From Paractinoplanes ovalisporus (lineage in GTDB: Bacteria; Actinomycetota; Actinomycetes; Mycobacteriales; Micromonosporaceae): DNA of 64,000 bases. Shown here piece after piece: positions 17,085-25,893 of the stretch (position 1 is the first letter of the stretch; each line of letters begins with the position of its first letter). The stretch covers positions 744,001-808,000 of the forward strand of contig NZ_JAENHP010000003.1 of assembly GCF_016834655.1 (NCBI RefSeq), read 5' to 3'. The notes under the pieces were generated by a model that was not told the DNA's origin, did not search any database, and saw only the letters and a list, made by a program, of their open reading frames with translations. The translations under genes were made by a program, and so were the position numbers.

Positions 17085-17775
17085 CCGCGCTGACCAGGTG
17101 GGTCGGCAGCCACGGGCCCGACCACCACTGACGCCAGCCCAGCCCCCGGCGCGACACGCCGCTCACCGGCAGCTCCCGCAGGCGACGCTGGTATTGCACG
17201 GTGTGGTTCAGGTCGGCGAGCAGCAGCCGGCCACCGGGGCGCAGAACCCGGACGGCCTCGACGATCGCGCGGTCGCGGTCGTCGGAGGACTTCAGGTTGT
17301 GCACGACGATGTTCGAGACGACCAGGTCGAACGACTCGTCGGGGAACGGCAGCGCGGTGATGTTCGCGGTCTCGACCTCGACCTTGACCCCGGCCGCGGA
17401 CGCGTTGCGCAGCGTCGCCTCGGGACCGTTGCCGGACTGGTCGGCCCGCCACAGGTCGACGCCGACCGCCCGGCCCCTCGGCACCCGCAGCGCCGCCGAG
17501 ACGAGCAGGGCGCCCCGGCCGCAGCCCAGGTCGAGCACATCTTCGTCGCCGCGCAGGCCCAGCCCGTCGAGCAGCCGCCCCCAGACCACGAACTTGCCGT
17601 AACGGGACGCGTAGAAACCGAGCCCGCAACACGCCGCGATCAGCACGGTGCCGATCACCGGCCACAGCGTGCGGCTCAGGACGGCCTGCACCAGCCCGGC
17701 CACCATCAGCAGCGCCGGCACGATCAGCAGCCGCGGCGCGTCGATCCCGTAGCTGCCCGGCGGCTTCTCAGACAT
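17074..17775 (-). CDS. Membrane-anchored class I SAM methyltransferase
   Basis: A 233-residue protein whose N-terminus has two hydrophobic segments (LLIVPALLMVAGLVQAVL and VIGTVLIAACCGLGFY), followed by a Rossmann methyltransferase domain with motif I VLDLGCGRGALLV, an acidic residue after strand 2 (VGVDLW) and LVVSNIVVHNL. It resembles UbiE-like enzymes, but the acceptor is unknown. The ATG at 17775 lies within the end of the winged-helix gene (8-bp overlap), so it is the last gene of a three-gene operon under the palindromic operator at 18525. Confidence 0.82.
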   Translation of the reverse strand: MSEKPPGSYGIDAPRLLIVPALLMVAGLVQAVLSRTLWPVIGTVLIAACCGLGFYASRYGKFVVWGRLLDGLGLRGDEDVLDLGCGRGALLVSAALRVPRGRAVGVDLWRADQSGNGPEATLRNASAAGVKVEVETANITALPFPDESFDLVVSNIVVHNLKSSDDRDRAIVEAVRVLRPGGRLLLADLNHTVQYQRRLRELPVSGVSRRGLGWRQWWSGPWLPTHLVSAVKR

Positions 17776-18088
17776 CGGCCTCCTCCGTCACGGGCATCTT
17801 CGCGATCGCGGTCAGGGCGGCCAGATGTTTGCCGTACGCCTCCCGCCCGGCCGCCGTGAGCGAGAGCCACGTGCGCGGCCGTTTCCCCACGTAGCCCTTA
17901 CGCGCGTTCACATACCCGGCCTCGGCCAGCAGCGTCACCTGCCGCGAGAGCACCGAGTCGCTCACTTCCACCGTGTCGCGTACGAAAGCGAACTCGGCTT
18001 TGTCGGCCGCGGCGAGACAGGCCACGATGGAGAGCCGGATCGGCGAGTGGATGACCGGGTCGAGCCGGTGCCGCGGGTGCTCGCTCAT
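17768..18088 (-). CDS. Winged-helix transcriptional regulator (HTH_34-like)
   Basis: A 106-residue DNA-binding protein. IHSPIRLSIVACLAA and VSDSVLSRQVTLLAEAGYV form the recognition region, and KGYVGKRPRTWLSLTAAG is the wing. This is the MarR/ArsR-like fold usually annotated as winged-helix domain PF13601. The ATG at 18088 overlaps the stop of the upstream membrane gene (ATGA). It is the obvious candidate to bind the palindrome in front of its own operon and so repress itself. Confidence 0.85.
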   Translation of the reverse strand: MSEHPRHRLDPVIHSPIRLSIVACLAAADKAEFAFVRDTVEVSDSVLSRQVTLLAEAGYVNARKGYVGKRPRTWLSLTAAGREAYGKHLAALTAIAKMPVTEEADV

Positions 18089-18504
18089 CGGGCCCGCACC
18101 GCCGCCGCGAACATCGGCAGGGCCACGACCACGCCGGCCGGAACCCAGAAGGCCACCTGGTCGGCGAAGACCAGATGCCCGATCAGCGCCCCCGTCACCC
18201 ACAGGACTGTCCAGGCCGCGGTGGCGCGCAGATAGAGCCGCCGGAACCCCCGCCCCACCACCCGGTTCGGCAGGGCGTAGCGCAGGACGCTGAGCAGGAA
18301 GACGCCCCAGCACACCCCGATGACGGCCGCCCACACGCCGTGCACCAGCCCGCCGGCCGGGAAGAAGACCAGAGAGGCCATCCCGTACGCCGCCATCGCG
18401 CGCCCGGCCCACCCGGAGTGTTCCCGGACGGCCGCCCGCGCCTGATCGATCCCGGCCAGCGCGACCGCGGCCCGGCCCGGGCTCATCTCCTCGTCCCCCG
18501 ACAT
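18085..18504 (-). CDS. Small integral membrane protein
   Basis: A 139-residue protein with about four predicted membrane helices (MAAYGMASLVFFPAGGLV, VWAAVIGVCWGVFLLSVL, AAWTVLWVTGALIGHLVF, VAFWVPAGVVVALPMFAAA). I do not recognise a family. It is the first gene of the operon with the winged-helix regulator and the methyltransferase. In actinobacteria a small membrane protein next to this regulator type is common, suggesting envelope-stress or transport functions, which is inference. Confidence 0.75.
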   Translation of the reverse strand: MSGDEEMSPGRAAVALAGIDQARAAVREHSGWAGRAMAAYGMASLVFFPAGGLVHGVWAAVIGVCWGVFLLSVLRYALPNRVVGRGFRRLYLRATAAWTVLWVTGALIGHLVFADQVAFWVPAGVVVALPMFAAAVRAR

Positions 18505-18516
18505 GCCCTCAGCCTA
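18505..18516 (-). promoter_or_regulatory. Leaderless promoter -10 (TAGGCT) of regulator operon
   Basis: On the minus strand TAGGCT (18516-18511) lies 6 nt before the ATG at 18504. The palindrome at 18525-18539 overlaps the expected -35 position. Confidence 0.6.
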
Positions 18517-18524
18517 CGGCCTAC

Positions 18525-18539
18525 TTTCCAACTTGGAAA
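18525..18539. promoter_or_regulatory. Palindromic operator TTTCCAACTTGGAAA
   Basis: A perfect inverted repeat (7-bp arms, one central base) covers the -35 region of the operon promoter. With one mismatch it extends to 10-bp arms. Its position is that of a repressor site, most simply for the winged-helix protein encoded in the same operon. Confidence 0.65.
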
Positions 18540-18573
18540 CTACTGAGCACTTCGAAAACCCTCGAAGCGACGG

Positions 18574-19017
18574 TCACCAGACGTACGGGATGAGCCGGGC
18601 CCGGGTCGCGGCGAACGCCGTGTAGCGGTCACCCACGGCGGCGGTGAGTGCGGACTCCTCGATGCGGATGCGGTAGATCAGCGCGAGCAGGATCAGCGAG
18701 ACCGAGGCGGCCGCGCCGAGCCAGTTGCCGAAGGCCGGACCGGCGCCGGCGAAGACGAGCAGCAGGCCGGTGTAGCTCGGGTGGCGCAGCCATCGGTACG
18801 GGCCCCGGTCCACCACCGGCTGGTCCTGGCCGACCCGCACCACGACCGTGAAGAAGCGGCCCAAGGTTGCGAACGACCACCATCGCAGCAGCAGCCCGAG
18901 CAGGCCGATCGTCATCCCGGACCAGAACACGGGCCACCCGCTGACGACGGCCTGTGGAACTACGGCGCGGCTCAAGGGCGGTAAGAGGATGGCGGTGAAG
19001 AACAGAAGCCGGAACAC
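18574..19017 (-). CDS. Isoprenylcysteine carboxyl methyltransferase-like membrane protein
   Basis: A 147-residue membrane protein of the ICMT/PEMT fold. It has three to four hydrophobic segments and the SAM-binding core RGPYRWLRHPSYTGLLL, followed by EESALTAAVGDRYTAF, as in bacterial ICMT-like enzymes. Bacterial members methylate small molecules or lipids; the substrate is unknown. The GTG at 19017 is the most plausible start, 24 nt downstream of the ROK stop, although no good ribosome site is seen. It may be co-transcribed with the ROK gene. Confidence 0.75.
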   Translation of the reverse strand: MFRLLFFTAILLPPLSRAVVPQAVVSGWPVFWSGMTIGLLGLLLRWWSFATLGRFFTVVVRVGQDQPVVDRGPYRWLRHPSYTGLLLVFAGAGPAFGNWLGAAASVSLILLALIYRIRIEESALTAAVGDRYTAFAATRARLIPYVW

Positions 19018-19040
19018 GATCTCGGCGCGGGGGTCGGCGG

Positions 19041-20210
19041 TCAGGTCAGCTGGAGCAACGGGTCGGCGACCAGGGCGGCGAACCCCAGGTCGGCCGCGCC
19101 GATCAGGGTGGCGTCCTCGGCCAGGGCCGAGACGCGCAGGCGGGCCCGTTCGCGCGAGACCGGCATGGCGTGGCGGTCGATGCGGGCCGCGACCTGCGGG
19201 GCCGCGGCCGTGTAGACGTCTCGCAGCATGCCGCCGAAGATGACCACGCCGGGGTTGAACAGGTTGATCAGGTTGGCGACGCCGATGCCGAGCCAATCGC
19301 CGATCTCGGCCACGGCCGCGGCGGCGGTGGGGTCGCCCGAGCGGGCGTCGCGGACGACCGCCCGCACCGCTTCGGCGCCGATCGGGCCGGGGACTCGGCC
19401 GGCCGCTGCCAGCAGCGCGTATTCGCCGGTCTCGGCCTCGAGGCAGCCCTGGGAGCCGCACAGGCAGGTGCGGCCGTCGACCGGGTTGACCAGCATGTGG
19501 CCGACCTCGCAGCCGTAGCCGCCGTCGCCGCCCAGGAGCTTGCCGCCGACCAGGATGCCGCCGCCCACGCCGACGTCGCCGTGCAGGTAGATCAGGTCGG
19601 GGACGCCCACGCCGGCACCCCGCTCGTATTCGGCCATCGCGCCCAGGTGGGCCTCGTTACCGACCGCGACCGGGCGGCCGATGTCGAGGGCCCGGGCCAG
19701 TTCGGCGCCGAACGCCTGGTCGACCCAGCCCGTCGCCGGGCCGTAGCGGACCATGCCGTCGCCGGGGCGGATCATGCCGCAGTAGGAGGCGCCGACACCC
19801 ACGCACACCGCGCCCGGCGGGGCCTCGGCCAGCAGTTCCCGGCCGAGACAGGCCAGCTTCCGTACGACGGTGTCCAGGTCGGCGCCGGTGCGGGTGCGCT
19901 CGGCCGAGCGGCGGTCGAGAACGGGCCCGCCCAGCCCGACCCGCGCAGCGGTGATCCGGTCGACCGCCACGTCGAACGCCAGCACGAACACGTGCGGGGA
20001 GGGCCGCACGACCAGCGACGGGCGGCCCGCCCCGGTCGTGCCGGCCGGGTGTTCCTCGGTCACCAGCCCGGCCGCGACCAGCTCGGCCGTGAGCCCGAGG
20101 ATGGTGCTGCGGTTGACGCCCATCCGCTCGGCCAGGGTGGCACGCGACAGCGGCCCGCTCACGTGGATGTGGTGGAGCAGGGTGCCGAGGCTGGGCCGGG
20201 GTCTGTGCAT
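19041..20210 (-). CDS. ROK family transcriptional regulator
   Basis: A 389-residue regulator with an N-terminal winged helix (LSRATLAERMGVNRSTILGLTAELV) and a ROK sugar-kinase-like domain. The zinc site is visible as CLCGSQGCLE preceded by GHMLVNP. ROK repressors of this length usually sense a sugar and control carbohydrate genes. The gene lies directly downstream of glycogen phosphorylase on the same strand and 5 kb from the alpha-glucosidase, so control of alpha-glucan use is reasonable but unproven. The ATP site is of the ROK type, so kinase activity cannot be excluded. Confidence 0.88.
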   Translation of the reverse strand: MHRPRPSLGTLLHHIHVSGPLSRATLAERMGVNRSTILGLTAELVAAGLVTEEHPAGTTGAGRPSLVVRPSPHVFVLAFDVAVDRITAARVGLGGPVLDRRSAERTRTGADLDTVVRKLACLGRELLAEAPPGAVCVGVGASYCGMIRPGDGMVRYGPATGWVDQAFGAELARALDIGRPVAVGNEAHLGAMAEYERGAGVGVPDLIYLHGDVGVGGGILVGGKLLGGDGGYGCEVGHMLVNPVDGRTCLCGSQGCLEAETGEYALLAAAGRVPGPIGAEAVRAVVRDARSGDPTAAAAVAEIGDWLGIGVANLINLFNPGVVIFGGMLRDVYTAAAPQVAARIDRHAMPVSRERARLRVSALAEDATLIGAADLGFAALVADPLLQLT

Positions 20211-20290
20211 CTCACCGACATCAAACGCGTACGGAAAGCGAATGCCAAGTCCCGGCGCGCGGAAACGGGCGCCCGGCCCCGCGAAGGGCC

Positions 20291-20389
20291 GGGCCTCGAA
20301 CGTCAGCCGGGCCGCAGACCGGCGCGGCCTCGAACGTCAGGCGGGCCGCAACCGGTGCGGCCCCGACCGTCAGGCCGGCCGCACCGGGG
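20291..20389. repeat. 33-bp tandem array (3 copies) spanning glycogen phosphorylase stop
   Basis: Three 33-bp copies (20291-20323, 20324-20356, 20357-20389) each contain CGTCAG or CCGTCAG. In the third copy this TCA (20370-20372) is the TGA stop codon of the phosphorylase gene on the minus strand, so the copies downstream of the gene repeat the coding end plus stop. Confidence 0.85.
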
Positions 20390-22772
20390 TGGCGTGCCAG
20401 ATGCGGGACAGGTAGTCGGCCACCGTGCGGTCGGCCGAGAAGAAACCGCTGTTCGCGGTGTTCAGGATCGACATGCGGGTCCACTGCTCCTGGTCCTGCC
20501 AGGCCGCCGAGACCTCGTCCTGCTTGTCGACGTACGAGCGGTAGTCGGCCAGCGTCAGGTATTCGTCGCGGTCGAGCAGCGACTGCGCCACGTCCTGGCC
20601 CACCCCGCCGAACGCACCGCCGAGGATGGCGTCGAGGGCCGCCCGCAGTTCGTCGTCGGCGTCGTAGACGGAGCGTGGCCGGTAGTCCGACGCACGCAAC
20701 GCCGCCGCGGCGGGAGTGTCCAGCCCGAACAGGAAGAAGTTGTCCGCGCCGACCCGGTCCCGGATCTCGACGTTGGCGCCGTCCAGGGTGCCGATCGTGA
20801 TCGCGCCGTTGAGGGCGAGCTTCATGTTGCCCGTACCGGAAGCCTCCTTGCCGGCCATCGAGATCTGCTCGCTCAGGTCGGCGGCCGGAATGATCTTCTC
20901 GGCCAGGGTCACGTTGTAGTTGGCCGGGAAGACCACCCGTAGCAGGCCGGACGACACCGGGTCGGCGGCGATCGTGGCCGACACCGCGTTGATCAGCCGG
21001 ATGATCGACTTGGCCGCGTAGTAGGCCGGGGCCGCCTTGCCGCCGAACAGCACCGTGCGCGGCACCCCGAACGCGCCCGGATTCGACCGCAGCCGGTGGT
21101 AGAGCGTGATCACGTGCAGGAGCTTGAGCTGCTGGCGCTTGTACTCGTGGAACCGCTTGATCATCACGTCGAGCATCGCGCCCGGGTCGCCCAGGCCCAG
21201 CGCGGCCTTGGCCCGCCGTTTCTCGGCCCGCCACTGCGAGCGGAACGTGGCGTCGTCGGCCAGCGGCGCCAGGCCGGACAGCAGGGACAGGTCGCGCAGC
21301 CAGGCGTCCGAGCCCAGACCCGAGGTGATCAGCGTGGACAGGCCGGGGTTGGCCAGCCGCACGAACCGGCGCGGCGACACCCCGTTGGTGACGTTGGTGA
21401 AGCGGTCCGGCCACAGCTCGGCGAAGTCGGTGAACGTGGTCGAGGTGAGCAGCTGCGAGTGCAGCTCGGCCACCCCGTTGACCGCGAACGTGCCGGTGAC
21501 GGCCAGGTTGGCCATGCGTACGCGGCGCTCCGGCTCCTCCTGGATCAGCGACATCCGCCGTACGCGGGAAACGTCGCCGGGGAAACGGGACCGGACCTCG
21601 TCCAGCAACTCGGCGTTGATCTTGTAGATGATCTCCAGATGCCGTGGGAGGAGCCGGCCCAGCATCTCGACCGGCCAGGTCTCGAGGGCCTCGGGCAGCA
21701 GCGTGTGGCACGTGTAGGCGAACGTCGACCGGACCAGGGACCAGGCCTGCTCCCACTCCAGCCGCTCCTCGTCGACCAGCAGCCGCATCAGCTCGGGAAT
21801 CGCGAGCGTGGGGTGCGTGTCGTTGAGCTGGATCACCGTCTTGGCCGGGAAGTCGGCCCAGTCGGAGTTGCGGAAGCGGAACCGGCGGACGATGTCGCGC
21901 AGCGAGCACGAGACGAGGAAGTACTGCTGCTTGAGGCGCAGCTCGCGGCCCATGTCGGTGCTGTCGTCGGGATAGAGGACCTTGCTGATGTTCTCGGCCC
22001 GTACGGCGTCCTGCACCGCCTCGGCGTACTGCCCGGCCGAGAACCGCCGCAGGTCGAACGAGGCCTGCGCGGCCCGGGCCCGCCACAGCCGCACGATGTT
22101 GACCGTCTCGGTGCCGTAGCCGGGGACCAACAGGTGGCTCGGCTCGCCGTGCACGACCTCACCCGGCACCCAGCCCTCGGGGCCGATGAAGCCGTAGAAG
22201 CCGACGGTCTGCCAGTCGTCGGGCGCCGGGAACTCCCACGGGTCGCCCTGGAACGCCCAGTCGTCGGGCCGCTCGACCTGCTCGCCGTTCTGGAACTCCT
22301 GTTTGAAGATGCCCAGGTCGTAGCGGATGCCGTAGCCCACCGCGGGGATGTCCAGGGTGGCCAGCGCGTCGAGCAGGCAGGCGGCCAGCCGGCCCAGGCC
22401 GCCGTTGCCCAGGCCCGGCTCGACGTCGAGGGCGGCCACCTCCTCGGGCGAGAAGCCGAGCGCCTTGAGCGCGGCCGGCGCCAGGTCGGTGGTGCCGCTG
22501 TAGAGCAGGTTCTGCTCCAGCTGGGGGCCGAGCAGGTATTCCGCGGACAGGTAGTAGACCCAGCGCGGGTTGCTCTCGTAGTGCGCGGCGGCGGTGCGCG
22601 CGCGCCGGGCGGCGAGCCGGTCCCGCACGGTCAGGGCGAGCGTCTCGTACGCGTCCTGGGCGCTCGCCGACTCGACCGTCGTGCCCCGGCGGTAGTACAG
22701 GTTGCTCAGCAGATCCTGTTCGAACTCGGCCGGCGTGCTCCCGAGCGGCCGCAACCCGTTGCGAAGGTCCAT
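20370..22772 (-). CDS. glgP: Glycogen/alpha-glucan phosphorylase
   Basis: An 800-residue enzyme that cleaves terminal alpha-1,4-glucose from glycogen with phosphate, giving glucose-1-phosphate. The cofactor signature EASGTGNMKLALNGA is present, with the pyridoxal-phosphate lysine at about residue 651. The N-terminal GNGGLGRLAACLLD and YGIRYDLGIFKQ match the family, and the length is as expected. GGGAAGGG lies before the ATG at 22772; an upstream ATG at 22790 is possible. The stop codon lies within a 33-bp tandem repeat. Together with the GH13 enzyme it could feed maltodextrin breakdown. Confidence 0.95.
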   Translation of the reverse strand: MDLRNGLRPLGSTPAEFEQDLLSNLYYRRGTTVESASAQDAYETLALTVRDRLAARRARTAAAHYESNPRWVYYLSAEYLLGPQLEQNLLYSGTTDLAPAALKALGFSPEEVAALDVEPGLGNGGLGRLAACLLDALATLDIPAVGYGIRYDLGIFKQEFQNGEQVERPDDWAFQGDPWEFPAPDDWQTVGFYGFIGPEGWVPGEVVHGEPSHLLVPGYGTETVNIVRLWRARAAQASFDLRRFSAGQYAEAVQDAVRAENISKVLYPDDSTDMGRELRLKQQYFLVSCSLRDIVRRFRFRNSDWADFPAKTVIQLNDTHPTLAIPELMRLLVDEERLEWEQAWSLVRSTFAYTCHTLLPEALETWPVEMLGRLLPRHLEIIYKINAELLDEVRSRFPGDVSRVRRMSLIQEEPERRVRMANLAVTGTFAVNGVAELHSQLLTSTTFTDFAELWPDRFTNVTNGVSPRRFVRLANPGLSTLITSGLGSDAWLRDLSLLSGLAPLADDATFRSQWRAEKRRAKAALGLGDPGAMLDVMIKRFHEYKRQQLKLLHVITLYHRLRSNPGAFGVPRTVLFGGKAAPAYYAAKSIIRLINAVSATIAADPVSSGLLRVVFPANYNVTLAEKIIPAADLSEQISMAGKEASGTGNMKLALNGAITIGTLDGANVEIRDRVGADNFFLFGLDTPAAAALRASDYRPRSVYDADDELRAALDAILGGAFGGVGQDVAQSLLDRDEYLTLADYRSYVDKQDEVSAAWQDQEQWTRMSILNTANSGFFSADRTVADYLSRIWHATPVRPA

Positions 22773-22797
22773 GATGCGACCCTTCCCCATCGTCGTT

Positions 22798-23514
22798 TCA
22801 CACGTCGACGCTGGCGAACTGCTTTCCCGCAGTGTTCACCACCCGTACGGATTTCACCTCGTCCGGGTCGATCAGCGCGCTGCCGTTGAGGGTGGTGCCG
22901 CCCGACTCGCCCGCCGCCGAGACCACCCAGCTGCCCGCCTGCACGGTGAACCCGTCACGGGCGACGACCTCGAGCACGCACTTCTCGCCGGCCGGGATGC
23001 CGGCCACGGCGGCATTGACCCGCACCCAGCCCGCGGCCGGGGCAACCGCGACCGTGATGCGGGCGCCGGTGGTGGCGTCGACGGCGGTGCCGGTGCGGGT
23101 TCCAGGCACGGCGGTCGGGGATGTCGCGACCGGGGCGGGCGCCTGGGCGACCGGCGTCTGGGGCACGGTCTCACGGCCCGCGAAGATGCCCCCGCCGACC
23201 GCGGCGAGCACCGCGACCGCGGCTGCGGCCGAGACGAGCACCGTACGGCGTCTCCGCTCCCCCGACGATTGCTTGCGCACCTCGCGCAGCGTGCGTTGCA
23301 GCAGCAGGTCACCGCCGTCGGGCGGGCCTTCGAGCAGCATCTCTTCGGGAACCGCCCGCAACGCCTCGGTCCACTCCCGCAGCGACTCGGCCTCGGACCG
23401 GCACTCGGCACAGCCGGCCAGGTGTTCCTCCACCCCGGCGCGCTGCTCGGGCGTGAGCTCGTCGATCAGGTAGCCGGCGATGTCGACGTGGCCGCCGGTC
23501 TCGGAGGTGGTCAC
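22798..23514 (-). CDS. Anti-sigma factor-like protein with zinc-finger domain
   Basis: A 238-residue protein. The N-terminal ZAS domain has the H-x3-C-x2-C motif (EEHLAGCAECR). Then come a cytoplasmic stretch, one membrane helix (LVSAAAAVAVLAAVGGGIFAG), a Pro/Ala/Thr-rich linker and an extracytoplasmic beta-rich domain. The layout is that of a membrane anti-sigma factor for an ECF sigma factor, but no sigma gene is adjacent; instead it overlaps the DUF1996 gene by GTGA. It is therefore an orphan, or the zinc finger binds something else. Confidence 0.75.
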   Translation of the reverse strand: MTTSETGGHVDIAGYLIDELTPEQRAGVEEHLAGCAECRSEAESLREWTEALRAVPEEMLLEGPPDGGDLLLQRTLREVRKQSSGERRRRTVLVSAAAAVAVLAAVGGGIFAGRETVPQTPVAQAPAPVATSPTAVPGTRTGTAVDATTGARITVAVAPAAGWVRVNAAVAGIPAGEKCVLEVVARDGFTVQAGSWVVSAAGESGGTTLNGSALIDPDEVKSVRVVNTAGKQFASVDV

Positions 23515-24485
23515 GAGGCCGCCCGCCGGGTCGCCGTGTCGTCGCACGTCTTGCCCTGGTTGAGGCAGGTCACGACGCGTTTCATGAGGGTGTCGGGCAT
23601 GAGGTTGACCATGAAGCCGTGGTCGGTGCCGGGGTCGTTGTCCTGCCCGTCGAACGCGTCGATCTGATAGCGGGTGCCGCTCGGCACGGCGTAGTTCATC
23701 GTGATCCGCAGCCGGGGCACCGCGAACGTGCCGACCGGGCAGCCGCCGCCGGCCGTCGGGAAGACGACCTGCTGGCGGTGGCCAGGGCTGTCCAGCTGAC
23801 GGCCGTCCCAGCAGCTCGGGAAGTCGAAGATCCGCACCACCTGGGCTCCGTCCTCACACGCGGGATACCTCATGGTCTGCCGGTCCAGTGTGTCGGAGCA
23901 AGTCCACCAGGCCCGCGCGTGCTGACCGCCGTTGGTGTGCCCGTACGCGTCGCCGACCTGAACCCGCAGCAGCCGGGGCATGGCCAGCACCGGCCCGCGC
24001 GGGTTGCCGAGGAACGTCATCGTGAGCGACACCGGCACCTGCACCGGCCCGCCGTGCTGGTCGTGACCCGCAAGCACGTAGCGCAGCACCGGCCAGTAGT
24101 AGCTCGAGGCGTCGCCGTTGGTGCAGGTGGTGGGCCGCCCGGCCAGGCTGTCGACGGTCGAGTCGTCCCGGACCCCGAGGTTGCCGACATAGTCGTGCAG
24201 GTGGTGCGCGGGCCCCGGCCGCAACGGCGTGACCACGATGTTGGCGGTGTTGCGGTGCCCGCCCTCGTTGCGGCCGCAGTTCCAGACGTACGTGCCGGTG
24301 GAGGCCCCCGCCGTGGCCGGGGGCTCGGCGGCGACCGGCCCGGCGTCGGCCATGTCGATCGCATAGGGCCCGAGATCGGGGCCGCGCAGGGCCATCGCGG
24401 CTACCCCGACCGCGATGACCAGCACGACCTCGAGAACGACCGCGAAGGACACGAACCCGCGCCGCCCCCGCGAACCCATCGACAT
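23511..24485 (-). CDS. DUF1996 domain secreted/anchored protein
   Basis: A 324-residue protein with an N-terminal membrane anchor or signal (FVSFAVVLEVVLVIAVGVAAMAL) and an extracytoplasmic domain with HHLHDYVGN, GRPTTCTNGDASSYYWP and conserved cysteines, which fits DUF1996. That family is common in fungi and actinobacteria and its function is unknown. It is translationally coupled to the downstream anti-sigma-like gene, which suggests that the two act in the same envelope process. Confidence 0.8.
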   Translation of the reverse strand: MSMGSRGRRGFVSFAVVLEVVLVIAVGVAAMALRGPDLGPYAIDMADAGPVAAEPPATAGASTGTYVWNCGRNEGGHRNTANIVVTPLRPGPAHHLHDYVGNLGVRDDSTVDSLAGRPTTCTNGDASSYYWPVLRYVLAGHDQHGGPVQVPVSLTMTFLGNPRGPVLAMPRLLRVQVGDAYGHTNGGQHARAWWTCSDTLDRQTMRYPACEDGAQVVRIFDFPSCWDGRQLDSPGHRQQVVFPTAGGGCPVGTFAVPRLRITMNYAVPSGTRYQIDAFDGQDNDPGTDHGFMVNLMPDTLMKRVVTCLNQGKTCDDTATRRAAS

Positions 24486-24497
24486 GGTTCGACGATA
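24486..24497 (-). promoter_or_regulatory. Leaderless promoter -10 (TATCGT) of DUF1996 operon
   Basis: On the minus strand TATCGT (24497-24492) lies 6 nt before the ATG at 24485. Confidence 0.6.
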
Positions 24498-24498
24498 C

Positions 24499-25893
24499 TC
24501 ACCCGGCCGGGCAGCTGGTTCCCTCCGGCGGGACGACCAGATCGATCAGGTAACGGTCGACCGCTGCGGTCGTGCAGGGCGTGTTCCCGTACGCGCCGTG
24601 GCCCGAACCCTCGTACGTGACCAGCCGGCCGTGCCGCCCCAGCTGGGACGCGACGTGGGTGGCCCAGTCGTGGCCCGTACGGACGTCGTGCCGGGAATTG
24701 AGCAGCAGCAGCGGGCGCACGGTGTGCACGTCGAGCCGGTGCGGCGGGTTGGCCACCGGTTGCGGCCAGCCCAGGCAGGCCCGGACCGCCAGCAGCCCGC
24801 CGCCGTAGCGCACATCCGGGGCCGCGGACCGCGCCGCCCGTACGAGGGAAAGGTATTCGCGGTAATCACGCACGTCGGCCGGCCAGTCGGCGCAGAAGAC
24901 CGACGACACCAGCGGAGGCAGCTGGATCTCGGGCGCGGCGCCATCGACCAGGCTCTTGATGTCGGCGGCGAGGGCGGCCCGATCGGGCGAGGCCAGGCGC
25001 GCGATCGGCAGCATGGCGATCTCGAACGCCCGCTCCGGACCGGCCCGGTCCAGCACGTCGTTCCACAGCGCCCGCACATCCCGCCCGTGCAGCACGCAGG
25101 CGGTCTCCCGCGCGCACCACGCCACGAACTCGTCGAACGCGTCCTGCTCGGCCCGGGCCTGCGTACGGACGAAGGTACGCACGTCGAGGCTGTGGTCGAA
25201 GACGCTCTCGAGCACGATCGCCCGGACCCGGCCCGGGTAGCGCTCGGCGTACTGCTGGCCGAGCAGGGTCCCGTACGAACTGCCGTGGAAGGTCAGCCGC
25301 CGCAGACCCAGCGCCGCCCGCAGCGCGTCGAGGTCGCGGACCATGCTCGCGGTGTCGGCGTGGTCCCAGACCGGGCTGGTCACCCGGCACGCCGCCCACT
25401 TCTCCTGGTTGGCGGTGGTGACCGTCTCGAAGTCGGCCTGGCTGGTGAGCAGGCCCGGCCCGCCCAGCGACAGATCGCATTTCGGGCCGCCGCTGCGGGC
25501 GACACCGCGCGGGTCGAAGCTGACCGTGTCGAACCGGTCGAGGATCTCGGCGCTGAACCGGTTGCCGGCCAGGATGCGGTCGACTCCGGAGTCACCGGGC
25601 CCGCCCGGACCGAAGACCAGGGTGCCCACTTTCCCGGCCGGATTGCGGGCGGGTCGTTTCGCGACGGCGAGCTCGAAGGTGGCGCCGCGCGGTTGCGACC
25701 AGTCGACCGGTAATCGCAGGGTGCCGCACTGCACGGCCGCGTTCTTGGCGCAGACCGTCCAGGTGACCTGCGGTGTCTCCGGCCGTGGGGTGGCGTGGCT
25801 GGGCGGGGTGGCCGCGAGCGCAAGCCCGGTGACGAGGGCGGTCAGGGACGCGACGATGCTGCGGCGGCTCACCATGCCGTCCATCCTCGACAT
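24499..25893 (-). CDS. Secreted alpha/beta hydrolase, TAP-like (tripeptidyl aminopeptidase family)
   Basis: A 464-residue serine hydrolase. An N-terminal twin-arginine-like signal (SRRSIVASLTALVTGLALA) ends near ATPPSHA. The oxyanion region is FGPGGPGDSG, the nucleophile elbow FHGSSYGT, and the C-terminal TAP-like domain has LLLNSRHDVRTG (Asp) and YEGSGHGAYG (His). This architecture matches actinobacterial SlpD/SlpE and Tap secreted aminopeptidases; cleavage of N-terminal tripeptides is inferred. Starts at 25893, 25884 and 25875 are possible. It would be exported and act on extracellular peptides. Confidence 0.85.
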   Translation of the reverse strand: MSRMDGMVSRRSIVASLTALVTGLALAATPPSHATPRPETPQVTWTVCAKNAAVQCGTLRLPVDWSQPRGATFELAVAKRPARNPAGKVGTLVFGPGGPGDSGVDRILAGNRFSAEILDRFDTVSFDPRGVARSGGPKCDLSLGGPGLLTSQADFETVTTANQEKWAACRVTSPVWDHADTASMVRDLDALRAALGLRRLTFHGSSYGTLLGQQYAERYPGRVRAIVLESVFDHSLDVRTFVRTQARAEQDAFDEFVAWCARETACVLHGRDVRALWNDVLDRAGPERAFEIAMLPIARLASPDRAALAADIKSLVDGAAPEIQLPPLVSSVFCADWPADVRDYREYLSLVRAARSAAPDVRYGGGLLAVRACLGWPQPVANPPHRLDVHTVRPLLLLNSRHDVRTGHDWATHVASQLGRHGRLVTYEGSGHGAYGNTPCTTAAVDRYLIDLVVPPEGTSCPAG

